Made by a program: the position numbers and the translations under genes. Under the pieces are notes generated by a model that made no database searches, had not been told where the DNA came from, and saw nothing but the letters and a program-made list of their open reading frames with translations. From the NCBI GenBank assembly GCA_002104905.1, contig MCFE01000343.1, forward strand, positions 1 to 64,000: a stretch of DNA of 64,000 bases, written 5' to 3'. The DNA comes from Basidiobolus meristosporus CBS 931.73 (taxonomy: Eukaryota; Basidiobolomycota; Basidiobolomycetes; Basidiobolales; Basidiobolaceae). Of this stretch, positions 10,683-18,948 are shown one piece after another. The first letter of the stretch is position 1; every line of letters starts with the position of its first letter.

Positions 10683-11132
10683 TCAGCAACCCCAGTCGCA
10701 TCCACCATACCCTCCATATCCCCCGTAGCGCCCATATCCCCATCGACCTCCATAACCACCGTAGCGACCGTAGCGTCCTCGTCCCCAGTATCTGCCCCTC
10801 CGCCGCCCATATCCACCGTATCTCCCCCATAGCTGGGCCTCTTCTGGATTGCCCTCCTCTTCCTCGACATCTTGGTCGGCGTCTTGCTTATCCGAGAGGG
10901 TCTGATCGAACGTATTTCTTGACATCTGGCCGAGAATGCCATCGATGTAGTGTCGAATATTCTGCGCATCCTCTTCCTTGTTGGACGAGAACCTCTTCGC
11001 CACTTGGCCACTTTGTGGATCCCTATCGGAGATGGACGCGCTCGCTACATTTGTGCTTGACACATCTACGGGACTTCCAAAGGCACTGACGGCCATTAGT
11101 AGAGCACAAGCTGCGGTAAGTTGTTTGTACAT
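10683..11132 (-). CDS. Secreted acidic-pro / Gly-Tyr-Arg-rich peptide precursor, type B (intact)
   Basis: A 149-residue single-exon ORF. The start at 11132 (Met-Tyr-Lys-Gln-Leu-Thr) is preferred over an in-frame Met seven codons earlier because it matches all paralogues. Residues 1-20 are a signal peptide (cleavage near Ala-Phe-Gly-Ser). Then come Asn-Val-Ala-Ser-Ala-Ser-Ile-Ser, Asp-Pro-Gln-Ser-Gly, a possible Kex2-type Lys-Arg at 46-47, a helix-like block ending Gly-Gln-Met-Ser-Arg, and an acidic run (Asp-Val-Glu-Glu-Glu-Glu). The last 48 residues hold about ten Arg and one Asp in a Gly/Tyr/Trp repeat ending CDWGC, so a net-negative middle precedes a net-positive tail. The two Cys could form one disulfide. 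The family was not recognised. An antimicrobial or wall/adhesive role is inferred from layout only. A TATA box lies 39 bp upstream. Confidence 0.85.
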   Translation of the reverse strand: MYKQLTAACALLMAVSAFGSPVDVSSTNVASASISDRDPQSGQVAKRFSSNKEEDAQNIRHYIDGILGQMSRNTFDQTLSDKQDADQDVEEEEGNPEEAQLWGRYGGYGRRRGRYWGRGRYGRYGGYGGRWGYGRYGGYGGYGGCDWGC

Positions 11133-11170
11133 TGTGAAAGTTGAATACTCCAATCAAGTTCAGCACCAGC

Positions 11171-11179
11171 CTTTATATA
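11171..11179 (-). promoter_or_regulatory. TATA box of GY type-B gene
   Basis: TATATAAAG on the minus strand, 39 bp before the ATG. The surrounding sequence is conserved in the 5.3-kb and 15.05-kb copies and in the orphan copy at 13188-13196. Confidence 0.6.
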
Positions 11180-11488
11180 CAGATACAAGATGGAGGTTGA
11201 TTGATATCGCATCTAGGAAGCTTCAATCAAATGATGTAGTATATTTCGGAGGCAACCACCGCAGCCAAAGTACAAACACTCGATTTCTGTTAACAACAAC
11301 ACTAGTCGTGGTATAGAGATTTCTATACTATGTTATATGAAAGTGGCAAGTATCTCGTAAACGGAAATGGGTAGATAAACAGCGAGAGCCTCAAAAGAGA
11401 GCCTCAAAAATTGTCATTTATTTTGCATGATTTAGAGTTGCGGATGATCGCAATATTCGTAGTAAGCTTAACAGCATGGTGTATTAAA

Positions 11489-11695
11489 TTAGCATCCCAA
11501 ACAAGCCCTCCAAGTTCCCAGCGACCATCATGGTCCCCGAAGTGACCATAACGTCCTCGTCACCTGTTCACTCTGGTGCGAGCGTCTTCTTCCTACACAC
11601 CGCTTCCGGGCTTTGGAAAAGAGATGGACACACTTGCCACAATGGCTGTACCGGAATTTAAAAAGCATTAAAACGATGGAAAAGTACTTGCGCAA
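11489..11695 (-). pseudogene. GY-family type C remnant
   Basis: A divergent paralogue. The start codon is TTG; the copy at 13535-13680 has ATG. The signal-like region (Arg-Lys-Tyr-Phe-Ser-Ile-Val-Leu-Met-Leu) is followed, after a frame change, by Ala-Ile-Val-Ala-Ser-Val-Ser-Ile-Ser, matching the conserved Asn-Val-Ala-Ser-Ala-Ser-Ile-Ser block of types A and B, then a TAG. The end of the frame reads Cys-Leu-Gly-Cys before TAA, a trace of the CDWGC terminus. Confidence 0.55.
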
Positions 11696-12198
11696 GGTGA
11701 AAACCAAAGGATAAACGGAGCCTCCTCTTGTGTATCCTTAACATTGTCAATCCTATACCACCATTTGTCGTTCATCATCAAAAGGCATCACCACCACCTG
11801 CCTTCCTTCATCAGGAGACGAATGAGTGGGCTACCTATGTGTAACACTCAAAATTCCCTCGAACAAACCAAGAATGCACTCAATATTTATAGCCTCAGTG
11901 TAACAGAAACTACAACACTTTGTTTACGCCTAGATCGCACTCACCGTATTCCACGTAAGTCTCGCTATGATACTAATGGAAGTGAGCAGGCAAAGCATCC
12001 GCGCCACATATGCAGGCCAACATTAGTCATCCTGGTGTTATTGAACAATACAAGGATCAGCAGTTTCTCCTAAAAAAGAAGTGCTTAGCCCAAAGGCAAT
12101 TTGGAGTGAATGCGATACTACGGTATATAGTATAAAATATTCCGCTTCATCATCATGGTAGCTCAGCCTGTCTCTCCTTACAAGCCCGGCTAATTCCC

Positions 12199-12205
12199 TA
12201 TAAAA
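12199..12205 (+). promoter_or_regulatory. TATA box of the intact MRFN gene
   Basis: TATAAAA, about 80 bp before the ATG at 12284, following a pyrimidine-rich stretch. Confidence 0.5.
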
Positions 12206-12283
12206 TCGCTTGTAATGCTTACCTTCTTCATCAGGAATACACACAAAAGCACTCACAGAAGCACACACACAAAAGCACTCACA

Positions 12284-12710
12284 ATGCGATTCAATACCGT
12301 TTTCTGCTCCTTAGCCATGGCACTGCTAGCCTGCACAACAACTTCAGCACAATCCTCTAGAGCGTTACTAAGTATGTAATCAGTATATAACTCAACTAGC
12401 CGCAACCAGCGAGCCTTACTAACCAAATACTTACAATGTAGAATTGGTAAATACTCCTGAAGATACTGCACAACAACTACCATTCTCAGCTGGCTCATGC
12501 CAACGCGTGACCTTTGGACCGGTGGATACTGCCAGCATCACCCCCGAATCACCAAGTATCTCTGCCCAAGCCATCTTGTATCCTTCTCTGCAAGATTGTA
12601 ACAATCGCAGGAACAGGATTGCTGCTATAACATCCAATCAACTCGAGGTACATATCGCGAAGAACGGAAAAGAAGTGACTGTTGGAGCAGTAAGAGTATC
12701 TGTCAGCTAG
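12284..12710 (+). CDS. Two-exon secreted protein, MRFN family (only intact copy)
   Basis: Exon 1 is 12284-12371, the intron 12372-12441 and exon 2 12442-12710. The intron has donor GTATGT, a perfect TACTAAC branch site at 12417-12423 and acceptor TAG, 70 nt long, phase 1. Joining the exons gives 118 residues: a signal peptide (about 1-22, ending Thr-Ser-Ala), then a mature part of about 96 residues with two Cys (49 and 82, possibly one disulfide) and alternating hydrophobic/polar segments near the C terminus that suggest beta strands (Leu-Glu-Val-His-Ile, Val-Arg-Val-Ser-Val-Ser). No family was recognised. AATAAA lies 8 nt past the stop. Without splicing, exon 1 stops after about 31 codons, so a simple ORF search misses the gene. 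Every other copy in the window lost this exon junction. It may be co-exported with the GY peptides; their roles are unknown. Confidence 0.75.
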
Positions 12711-12717
12711 CATCCTC

Positions 12718-12723
12718 AATAAA
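12718..12723 (+). terminator. Poly(A) signal of the intact MRFN gene
   Basis: AATAAA 8 nt past the stop. The copies at 4.5, 10.3 and 14.2 kb have AATAAG at this place. Confidence 0.5.
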
Positions 12724-13105
12724 CCGCATTGTTCAGTCAGGAGTTACAAAGAATGTATCCCATTAGATATACACAGCCAGAATGAAAGAGCAACTGTAAC
12801 AGACTAGTGAACGAAAGCCTAGAATATGCCTACATATCATTATGATTATCCAGCAAAAGGTGAATGGAGTGTATCCTCCGTAGCAACCGCAACGTCTTTG
12901 TGATACTAATAGCAAGGCACGGGCTCTCTTGGCTAGAATCTGAAATAAGCGTGATGAATTGGCATCATATCCGTTCTTCCAATAATCAAATATTCCCCTT
13001 CATTGTCATGGTAACTCTGCCTGTCTCTCCTTGCCAACAGTGCTTATCTCCTTATAGCTTTATACAATCCTCTTCAATATTCAATTCAGCGGTGAAACAC
13101 ACACA

Positions 13106-13196
13106 ATGCAATTCAAATCCGTTCTCTGCTCCTTAACCGTGGTACTGCTAACCCACATATCTAACCCTAATAAAGCTCAGCACCAGCCTTTATATA
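13106..13196 (+). pseudogene. MRFN start fused to an orphan GY promoter
   Basis: The ATG and signal-peptide region (Met-Gln-Phe-Lys-Ser-Val-Leu-Cys) run for about 18 codons and then join directly to the region that normally lies upstream of GY type-B genes on the other strand, including its minus-strand TATA element at 13188-13196. The whole GY coding region and the rest of MRFN are deleted between the two. Confidence 0.65.
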
Positions 13197-13534
13197 CAGA
13201 TACAGCATTTGGATAAGACGGAGGCTTATAGATATCGCATCTAGGAAGCTTCAGTCAAATGATGTAGTATATTTCGGAGGCAACCACCGCAGCTGAAGTA
13301 TAAATACTCGATTTCTGTTTGCCTTCTACCGCAATAAACAATGCTAGTCATGGTATAAAGATGCCTATACTGTGTTTCATGAAAGTGGTAGGTACTTCTC
13401 TTATAACCGGAAATGGGTAGAAAAGTAGCGAGAGCCTCCAAAGGGTGCCACAAAAATCGGCCTTTATTTTGCATGATTTAGAGTTGTGTTTGATGACAGT
13501 ATTAATAGTAAGCTTAACAGCATGATGTGATGGA

Positions 13535-13680
13535 TTAGCAGCTCAAACAAGAGAGTATCTTCTCTGGTTGGCTGGAACCTACACACCATTTCCCGGCTTT
13601 GGAGAAGAGATGAACACACTTACCACATTGACTGTACCGGAATTTAAAAGCATAAGGACGATGGAAAAGTGCTTGCGCAT
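13535..13680 (-). pseudogene. GY-family type C copy, truncated
   Basis: The ATG at 13680 starts Met-Arg-Lys-His-Phe-Ser-Ile-Val-Leu-Met-Leu-Leu, a signal-peptide-like start. It continues through Val-Asn-Val-Val-Ser-Val-Phe-Ile-Ser to a TAG after 33 codons. Beyond it, Ser-Gln-Pro-Thr-Arg-Glu-Asp echoes the Gln-Ser-Thr-Lys-Asp-Glu-Asp block of type A. The Gly-Tyr tail is deleted, leaving Ser-Cys before TAA. Confidence 0.55.
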
Positions 13681-14194
13681 GGTAAATACCAAAGGATAGA
13701 TGGGGCCTCCTCTTGTGTATCTTTTACGTTATCAATCCCATACTGGTCCTCTTTTTCTTTGACCACCACTATCTGTCTTCCTTCATCAGGGGATGAATGA
13801 GTGAGCTACAAATGGGCAATACTAAGCATGCTGAAGTGTAGCAGAAACCACATCACTTTATTTAAGCCTAAATTGCACTCACCATATTTGGCGTTACGAT
13901 ACTAATGGAAGTGAGGAGGCAACGCATCCGTGCCACATATCATCCGTGCCACATATGCAGGCCAACACTAGTCATCCTGGTGCAATCGAACAATACAAGG
14001 ATCATCACTTGAGTTCACTAGTTTCTCCTTAAAAATAAAGTGCTTAGCGCAAAGCGAATTTGGCAAATAGTATAGAATATTCTGCTTCATCATGGTAGCT
14101 CAGCCTGTCTCTCCTTACAAGCCGGGATAATTTCCTATAAAATCGCTTGCAATGCTCACCTTCTTCATCAGACATACACACAGAAAAACACACA

Positions 14195-14474
14195 ATGCGA
14201 TTCAATACCGTTTCTGCTCCTTGACCATGGCACTGCCAACCCGCATATCAACCTCGGCTCATATCAGCACGTGATCTGCGAACCGGTAGATACCGCAAGC
14301 ATCACTTCCGGACCTCCCAGCACCTTCGCCAAAGCGATCAGGTACCCTTCCATACAGGATTGCAACCGTAAAAGGAACAGGATTGCTACAATTACCTCCA
14401 AACAACTCTAGATACACATCGCGAAGTACGGAAAAGAAGTGACCGTTGGAGCAGTGAGAGTTTCTACCAGCTAG
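14195..14474 (+). pseudogene. MRFN-family copy, broken
   Basis: It keeps ATG and Met-Arg-Phe-Asn-Thr, then a 1-nt loss (three T where the intact gene has four) shifts the frame. The exon-junction deletion is shared with the other broken copies. The second Cys region and the block before Lys-Asn-Gly-Lys-Glu-Val are well kept, and the stop is TAG at 14472-14474. It converges on GY copy 7 (14600-15023). Confidence 0.72.
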
Positions 14475-14599
14475 CACTCTCAATAAGAGTCATAATCACA
14501 TGGCCATTCACTATCAATAGATAAAATGCAACGGTACTTTATTCAAGCACACAGACAAGTGGTGTTGTTGGAGTGAATAAAAGCCTTGATTCTTATTAT

Positions 14600-15023
14600 T
14601 CAGCAACCCCAGTCGCATCCACCATACCCTCCATATCCCCCGTAGCGTCCATACCCCCACCGACCTCCGTAACCACCGTAGCGTCCTCGTCCCCAGTATC
14701 TGCCCCTCCGCCGCCCATATCCCCCGTATCTCCCCCATAGCTCGGCCTCTTGAGGATCGCCCTCCTCTTCCTCGACTCCTTGGTCGGCGTCTTGCTTATC
14801 CGAGAGAGTCTGGTCGAAAATATTCCTTGACATCTGGCCGAGAATGCCATCAATATAGTGCCGAATATTCTGCGCATCCTCTTCCTTGTTTGACGAGAAC
14901 CTCTTCACCACTTGGCCGCTTTGCGGGTCCCTATTGGAGATTTGTGCTTGACACATCCACGGGACTTCCAAAGGCACTGACGACCATCAGTAGAGCACAA
15001 GCTGCGGTAAGTTGTTTGTACAT
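14600..15023 (-). pseudogene. GY-family copy 7, type B, broken
   Basis: The signal peptide is intact (Met-Tyr-Lys-Gln-Leu-Thr-Ala-Ala). After Ser-Ser-Thr-Asn the same 17-nt deletion as in copy 3 (4890-5292) leads to TAG within three codons. Downstream, the original frame is open to the CDWGC terminus and TGA, including the acidic block and a slightly shortened Gly-Tyr-Arg tail. TATA and AATAAA elements are kept. The second half could be read only from a different start or by frameshifting, for which there is no evidence. Confidence 0.78.
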
Positions 15024-15686
15024 GGTGAATGTTGAGCAATCCAATAAAGCTCAGCACCAGCCTTTATATACAGATACGAGATGAAGGTTAACAGACATCG
15101 CATTTAGGAAGCTTCACGAAATTGATGGGCGTCAGCCGAATAATGTAGTATATTTCGAAGTACAAACACGTGATTTCTGTCACCATAATGCTGGCGATGG
15201 TAGAGAGATTCCTATACCATGTTATATGAAAGTGGCTAGTATTTCTCTAGTAAACGGAAATGGGTAGAAATGCAGCGAGAGCCTCAAAAGAGAGCCTCAA
15301 AAATTGGCCTTTATCTTGCATAACTAAAGGATACCTCTTGTATATCTTTTCGTTATCAATCACATACTGGTTATCGTGTTCTTTCACTACCACTAAGAGA
15401 TGAACACATGGGCGATACTTATGTAACCGCTCAATATTATCCTCCATCCTTATACCCCGAACAAACTATGTATGCACTTAATACTAATAGCCTCAGTGTA
15501 ACAGAAACTACGACGCTTTATTTACACCTAGATCGCGCTCACCAGTGCTTATATTCGGGGTGAATACAATATTATGGTATAAATATAAGATATTCCGCTT
15601 CAGCATCATGATAGCTCAGCCTGTTTTTCCTTACAAGCCGGGCTAATTCCATATAAAATCGCTTGTAATGTTCACCTTATTCATCA

Positions 15687-15745
15687 GCCAACTTCAGCAC
15701 AATCCTCTGGTGCACTACTAAGTATGTAACCAGTATATAACACCA
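15687..15745 (+). pseudogene. MRFN exon 1 / intron fragment
   Basis: It matches the end of exon 1 of the intact gene (from the Thr-Ser-Ala-Gln-Ser-Ser codons), the GTATGT donor and the first part of the intron. The upstream promoter-like region (15590-15680) is also shared, but the ATG and first codons are missing and no exon 2 follows. Confidence 0.6.
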
Positions 15746-16063
15746 CAAGTCGCAGCTAAAGTGACCATTATGTTGTGGTAAGTTCACGAATTAAATCAGA
15801 ATTTTGACTGTTGTTTCTTATCAATAGGATTCAAGTACAGCCCAACTATGATGTTGAATCAATTGTGGCTGAGTCGTCATACTATTTAATCGCTATATTG
15901 TGATACTTAAATTGCATCTATCTATACACACTATGTGTACACACTATCTATACGTATTACAGATTAAGCTACCCGAGAATGCCTTATACCTCGCTGGGCA
16001 CGCACCTTTATAACACTTTGTGAATTCTAATAAACACAACGCTGTTCCTTCTGCAACAGGATG

Positions 16064-16069
16064 TTTATT
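16064..16069 (-). terminator. Poly(A) signal overlapping the stop of the 16069-16335 ORF
   Basis: The minus strand reads TGAATAAA, so the poly(A) hexamer begins on the last base of the stop codon. Confidence 0.4.
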
Positions 16070-16335
16070 CATTCGCCCAAGCCAGCTTGGGATGTGCTAG
16101 CTTTAGGTTCAAACACAATGGCTGTCAAGGCTTCACAAGCAGGCGAAGTCTCCAGAGGCTCGTCTATATTCCTACGCATAGCTGGCTTCCCTTTAAACTT
16201 TGCTACTACTTCACCATTCTCCATCGTTAGCTCCTGCAGCCCATGTGTTGCTGAGAATACCTCGCACACCACGCGAAGAACCAGCATGGCTCTTTCTCTA
16301 TAGATACGGTCCTGGGCTTGCACCATGGTTTGCAT
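16069..16335 (-). CDS. Small hypothetical protein
   Basis: An 88-residue ORF on the minus strand, not part of the GY or MRFN families. It has no signal peptide. Residues 15-40 look like an amphipathic segment (Met-Leu-Val-Leu-Arg-Val-Val-Cys-Glu-Val-Phe), followed by a Met-Glu-Asn-Gly-Glu-Val-Val-Ala-Lys-Phe strand-like stretch. A TATAAAG element sits at 16358-16364, only about 25 bp before the first ATG, so the true start may be Met-4 (16326) or Met-17. The stop overlaps AATAAA. It lies in the CpG-containing part of the block and shows no lesions. No family was recognised; it could also be a chance ORF, as an overlapping plus-strand frame of 80 codons exists. Confidence 0.5.
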   Translation of the reverse strand: MQTMVQAQDRIYRERAMLVLRVVCEVFSATHGLQELTMENGEVVAKFKGKPAMRRNIDEPLETSPACEALTAIVFEPKASTSQAGLGE

Positions 16336-16559
16336 AACAGTGTCAAGCCATTGTCCCTTTATAGCGAAAACTTCACTCCAATATGATCAGATGACGGCTC
16401 GAACAATGGCCCTTTGTAAGTTCAATTAAAACTGGATTTCAACCATTGTTTCAACCATTGTTTAGTATTGATAATATGCCAACAACGATATGAGGCAATC
16501 CCGTTCAAGTTACATGCCAAGTAATGATGATGCTGAATTTTATTTATATAGCTTGAGCC

Positions 16560-16640
16560 AATTGGGGCGTGGGAGCTGAGTCACCGTTCTGTTGGAGAGG
16601 GGCTTGCTGTTGTGAACAGAACGGTGAGTTGACAGTAAAT
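16560..16640 (-). pseudogene. GY type-B 5' remnant
   Basis: Downstream of a minus-strand TATA-like element (about 16665-16675) the sequence aligns with the GY type-B start, but ATG is ATT: Tyr-Cys-Gln-Leu-Thr replaces Tyr-Lys-Gln-Leu-Thr. A TGA follows after about 19 codons and no tail remains. Confidence 0.45.
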
Positions 16641-17347
16641 TGAGAATATTGAATGCTCGACATTAGCTTATATACATGGCTAATTGATATGCAGTCAAAT
16701 GATGTAGTACATTCCGGAAACAACCACTGCACAAACACTCGCTCATGAAAACAAATCACAATGCAAGTCAAGAAAAGAGATTCCTATATTAAATCAAGTC
16801 GAGCAAAGAGATTTCTAACAACTACCATGGCCCTTCATCACACTATGCATGCATTCAATCCGGCCTAACATTTATGGTTGTAAAGAAAGCGCAACTATAT
16901 CACTTGATCTTTGCTCACCATGGCACTAGTAAAGTCTTATCCGCAATGAGCAGACAGCATCAGTAGATACCCATAGCTATTCACTCTTTCTTAGCCTGCA
17001 AGTCAACTCAAATTAGTATGTAGTCGATGTCTAGCTTGACTGGACGTAACTAGTGACTGTTGATTGCTCGAATAAAGCTTAGCACTGTTTTCGGCCAAGA
17101 TGGAGGTTGATTGAAATCCCATCCATGAAACTCCTCGGAATTGGTGGGTTTTAGTTGAATGATGTAGTGTATTTTGGAGGAAAACACCGCAGCTAGCATA
17201 CAACCACTTTTCCTTCTGTCTTCCACAGCAATAAGCGACTAAGCTAGCCATAGCAGAGAGATTCTTGTGTGAAAATGTCAAATATTGCTCACGTAAACAA
17301 ATACAAGTGGGCAAGCAGCAAACAGCACGGCATAGTAGGTTAGTAAT

Positions 17348-17620
17348 TCAAAACACACCTAAAATTGCATCCGCACCCTCCATATTTCCAACAACCACTA
17401 TAGTACTCATGACATTGTCGCCACCAATATTTGCCCTGCCCTTTCTGGCACAAGCGTCTTCATCCTTGGTTGGCTGGGACCTATGTACATCTCTCAGGCT
17501 TTGAGGAAGAGATGAAGGCACTTGCCCCATTGGTATCCTTTGGCTGCACCTGAGTCCATACTAAAATCCTCAGACCATTAGGAACACACGGATGATGGGA
17601 ATATGCTTGTGTTTGGTGAG
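17348..17620 (-). pseudogene. Divergent GY-family remnant
   Basis: The minus strand starts with Lys-His-Lys-His-Ile-Pro-Ile-Ile-Arg-Val-Phe, like type-C starts, then hits TGA. In another frame it keeps Gln-Pro-Thr-Lys-Asp-Glu-Asp-Ala-Cys-Ala, matching Gln-Ser-Thr-Lys-Asp-Glu-Asp-Ala-Arg-Ala of the intact type-A protein. Near the end it reads Gly-Cys-Trp-Lys-Tyr-Gly-Gly-Cys-Gly-Cys in a third frame, a trace of the Gly/Tyr tail with extra Cys. Frameshifts make it a pseudogene. Confidence 0.5.
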
Positions 17621-18284
17621 CACCAAAGAGATAAACGTAACCTCTTGCTTTTGCTATGCAAAAATGCTGATGCAGGTGAAGAGTGCTAAGTACAACAACT
17701 GGTATGAGCAATTTGAGGCAGTAACCACCATTGAGTACTGTCAAAGCTCATCTGCACTTCAACTAGCATTGACGTTTGATCACTGTTCTTAATACACATT
17801 TTAAGATAACACAATAGTAGTGCCGCCCTCCAAATATAGCTGACATACACTGCAATTGTTTACGGGCTGATACCAGATATTCTAAATACTCAAAGAGCTA
17901 ATGATAAATACGCTTGGTGTAGACAACCATAATTAAGCTTAAACAATTTCCTTATTTTATTCAAACTAGCTTTAACATGTAAAAGGGTCAATTAATATCT
18001 GCCTCCATATATGTCTTCATTGGCATTGTTGGCAACGTCTACATGATGGTTGATTGCTGGAGTCACTCTCATTGTTGACTTGATGCAGAAAGTTCCAATA
18101 AACATCCAGTGTGTCACCATGGAGTGCTGGTGCAGTGGGCAGCTTGGGTGACCAATAATTGCTCTATTATGCTGCATTTGAGATTTAATGTTGAACACTG
18201 TGAACCATCTACTTATACTATTTATTCAACCCAATCATACAATACAGATATAGCATCATAGTAAAACCCTCACTTCACACTTAC

Positions 18285-18560
18285 TATTCTCTGGTTTGAT
18301 GTTGCAATGGATGAGGATGGCACCATTCTGCTGTCCGTACCCAACATGACACCAATGAACTGCACAAACAACCTGTGCAAATATGCTCCACACCCAGCTT
18401 GGCTGTAGAGAACATCTGGTGTGCTTATTGAGATTTGAACTCTGGATGATCAATTAAAGAAAATACCTGTGTGTTTTGCAAAGCTGCAGTACATTTTGCA
18501 AGTCCCCATATGCGCAGTACTCCATTAACATAATATCACAGAGGCGTCACTGTATATAAA
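18285..18560 (-). pseudogene. NIMA/NEK-like Ser/Thr kinase fragment with ruined HRD motif
   Basis: Two exons are readable: about 18467-18545 and 18285-18415, joined by a 51-nt GT-AG intron that keeps the frame. Exon one gives the hinge region Leu-Met-Glu-Tyr-Cys-x-x-Gly-Asp-Leu; exon two gives Trp-Ser-Ile-Phe-Ala-Gln-Val-Val-Cys-Ala-Val-His-x-Cys-His, then Ile-His-Cys-Asn-Ile-Lys-Pro-Glu-Asn, and ends at a GTAAGT donor. This order is typical of kinase subdomains V-VIb and closest to the NIMA/NEK group. The catalytic His-Arg-Asp is His-Cys-Asn, so the catalytic Asp is lost; both changes fit C-to-T or G-to-A at CpG. A TGA precedes the first block, and no N-lobe, DFG or C-lobe was found. It is a dead fragment, possibly captured by a transposon. 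Confidence 0.65.
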
Positions 18561-18567
18561 GTGAGGT

Positions 18568-18948
18568 TTATTCTTCACCCAGATTCAACATTGCCTCAAT
18601 GGGATCTTCTGTTCTATCACTGATATGGTACCTTTGTTGAGCCATCAAGCTGATATCCACAATAGGTGTGCAACAAACCTGTTTTTGGCTTCCTTTGTGG
18701 ATCACCATACAGAGGTCTTCAACAAATTGAATCACACAATGATACTCATGGTTGAGTACACTGCCATCTGCCTCTGCTTTGCTGGTAGTCACCCAGTTGC
18801 GCAACCACTCTGGTAGGGTATTCATTCCTTTGGTTGTATTGTTGCCATCTTGCACACAAGGCAATATGCTGCTACTAGGGGTTGGGGATATGCTGCTAGG
18901 GACTGCACTGCTACTTGGGACTGGGGGTATTTGCATTGCATCAGTCAA
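18568..18948 (-). pseudogene. Unrecognised ORF, probable gene fragment
   Basis: A 126-codon frame ending in TAA that overlaps an AATAAA hexamer. The first third is Pro/Ser-rich low complexity. The rest is globular-looking (Leu-Pro-Glu-Trp-Leu-Arg-Asn-Trp-Val, then Phe-Val-Glu-Asp-Leu). Upstream on the same strand the coding appearance continues with frame changes through Lys-Cys-Lys-Lys-Lys-Ala-Arg and a Cys-Tyr-Lys-Cys pair to about 19240, interrupted by TGA. No family was recognised. It lies directly upstream of the kinase fragment on the same strand and may be part of the same decayed mobile segment. Confidence 0.35.

Noticed and set aside
10679-11011. Second long minus-strand frame across the GY gene (also in the 5, 6, 8 and 14.6 kb copies)
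   Set aside because: It follows from Gly/Tyr codon repeats lacking stops in two frames. It has no signal peptide or consistent start.
11100-11158. In-frame upstream Met of the type-B GY gene as start
   Set aside because: The upstream Met lies in the presumed leader, is not conserved in other copies and would spoil the signal peptide.
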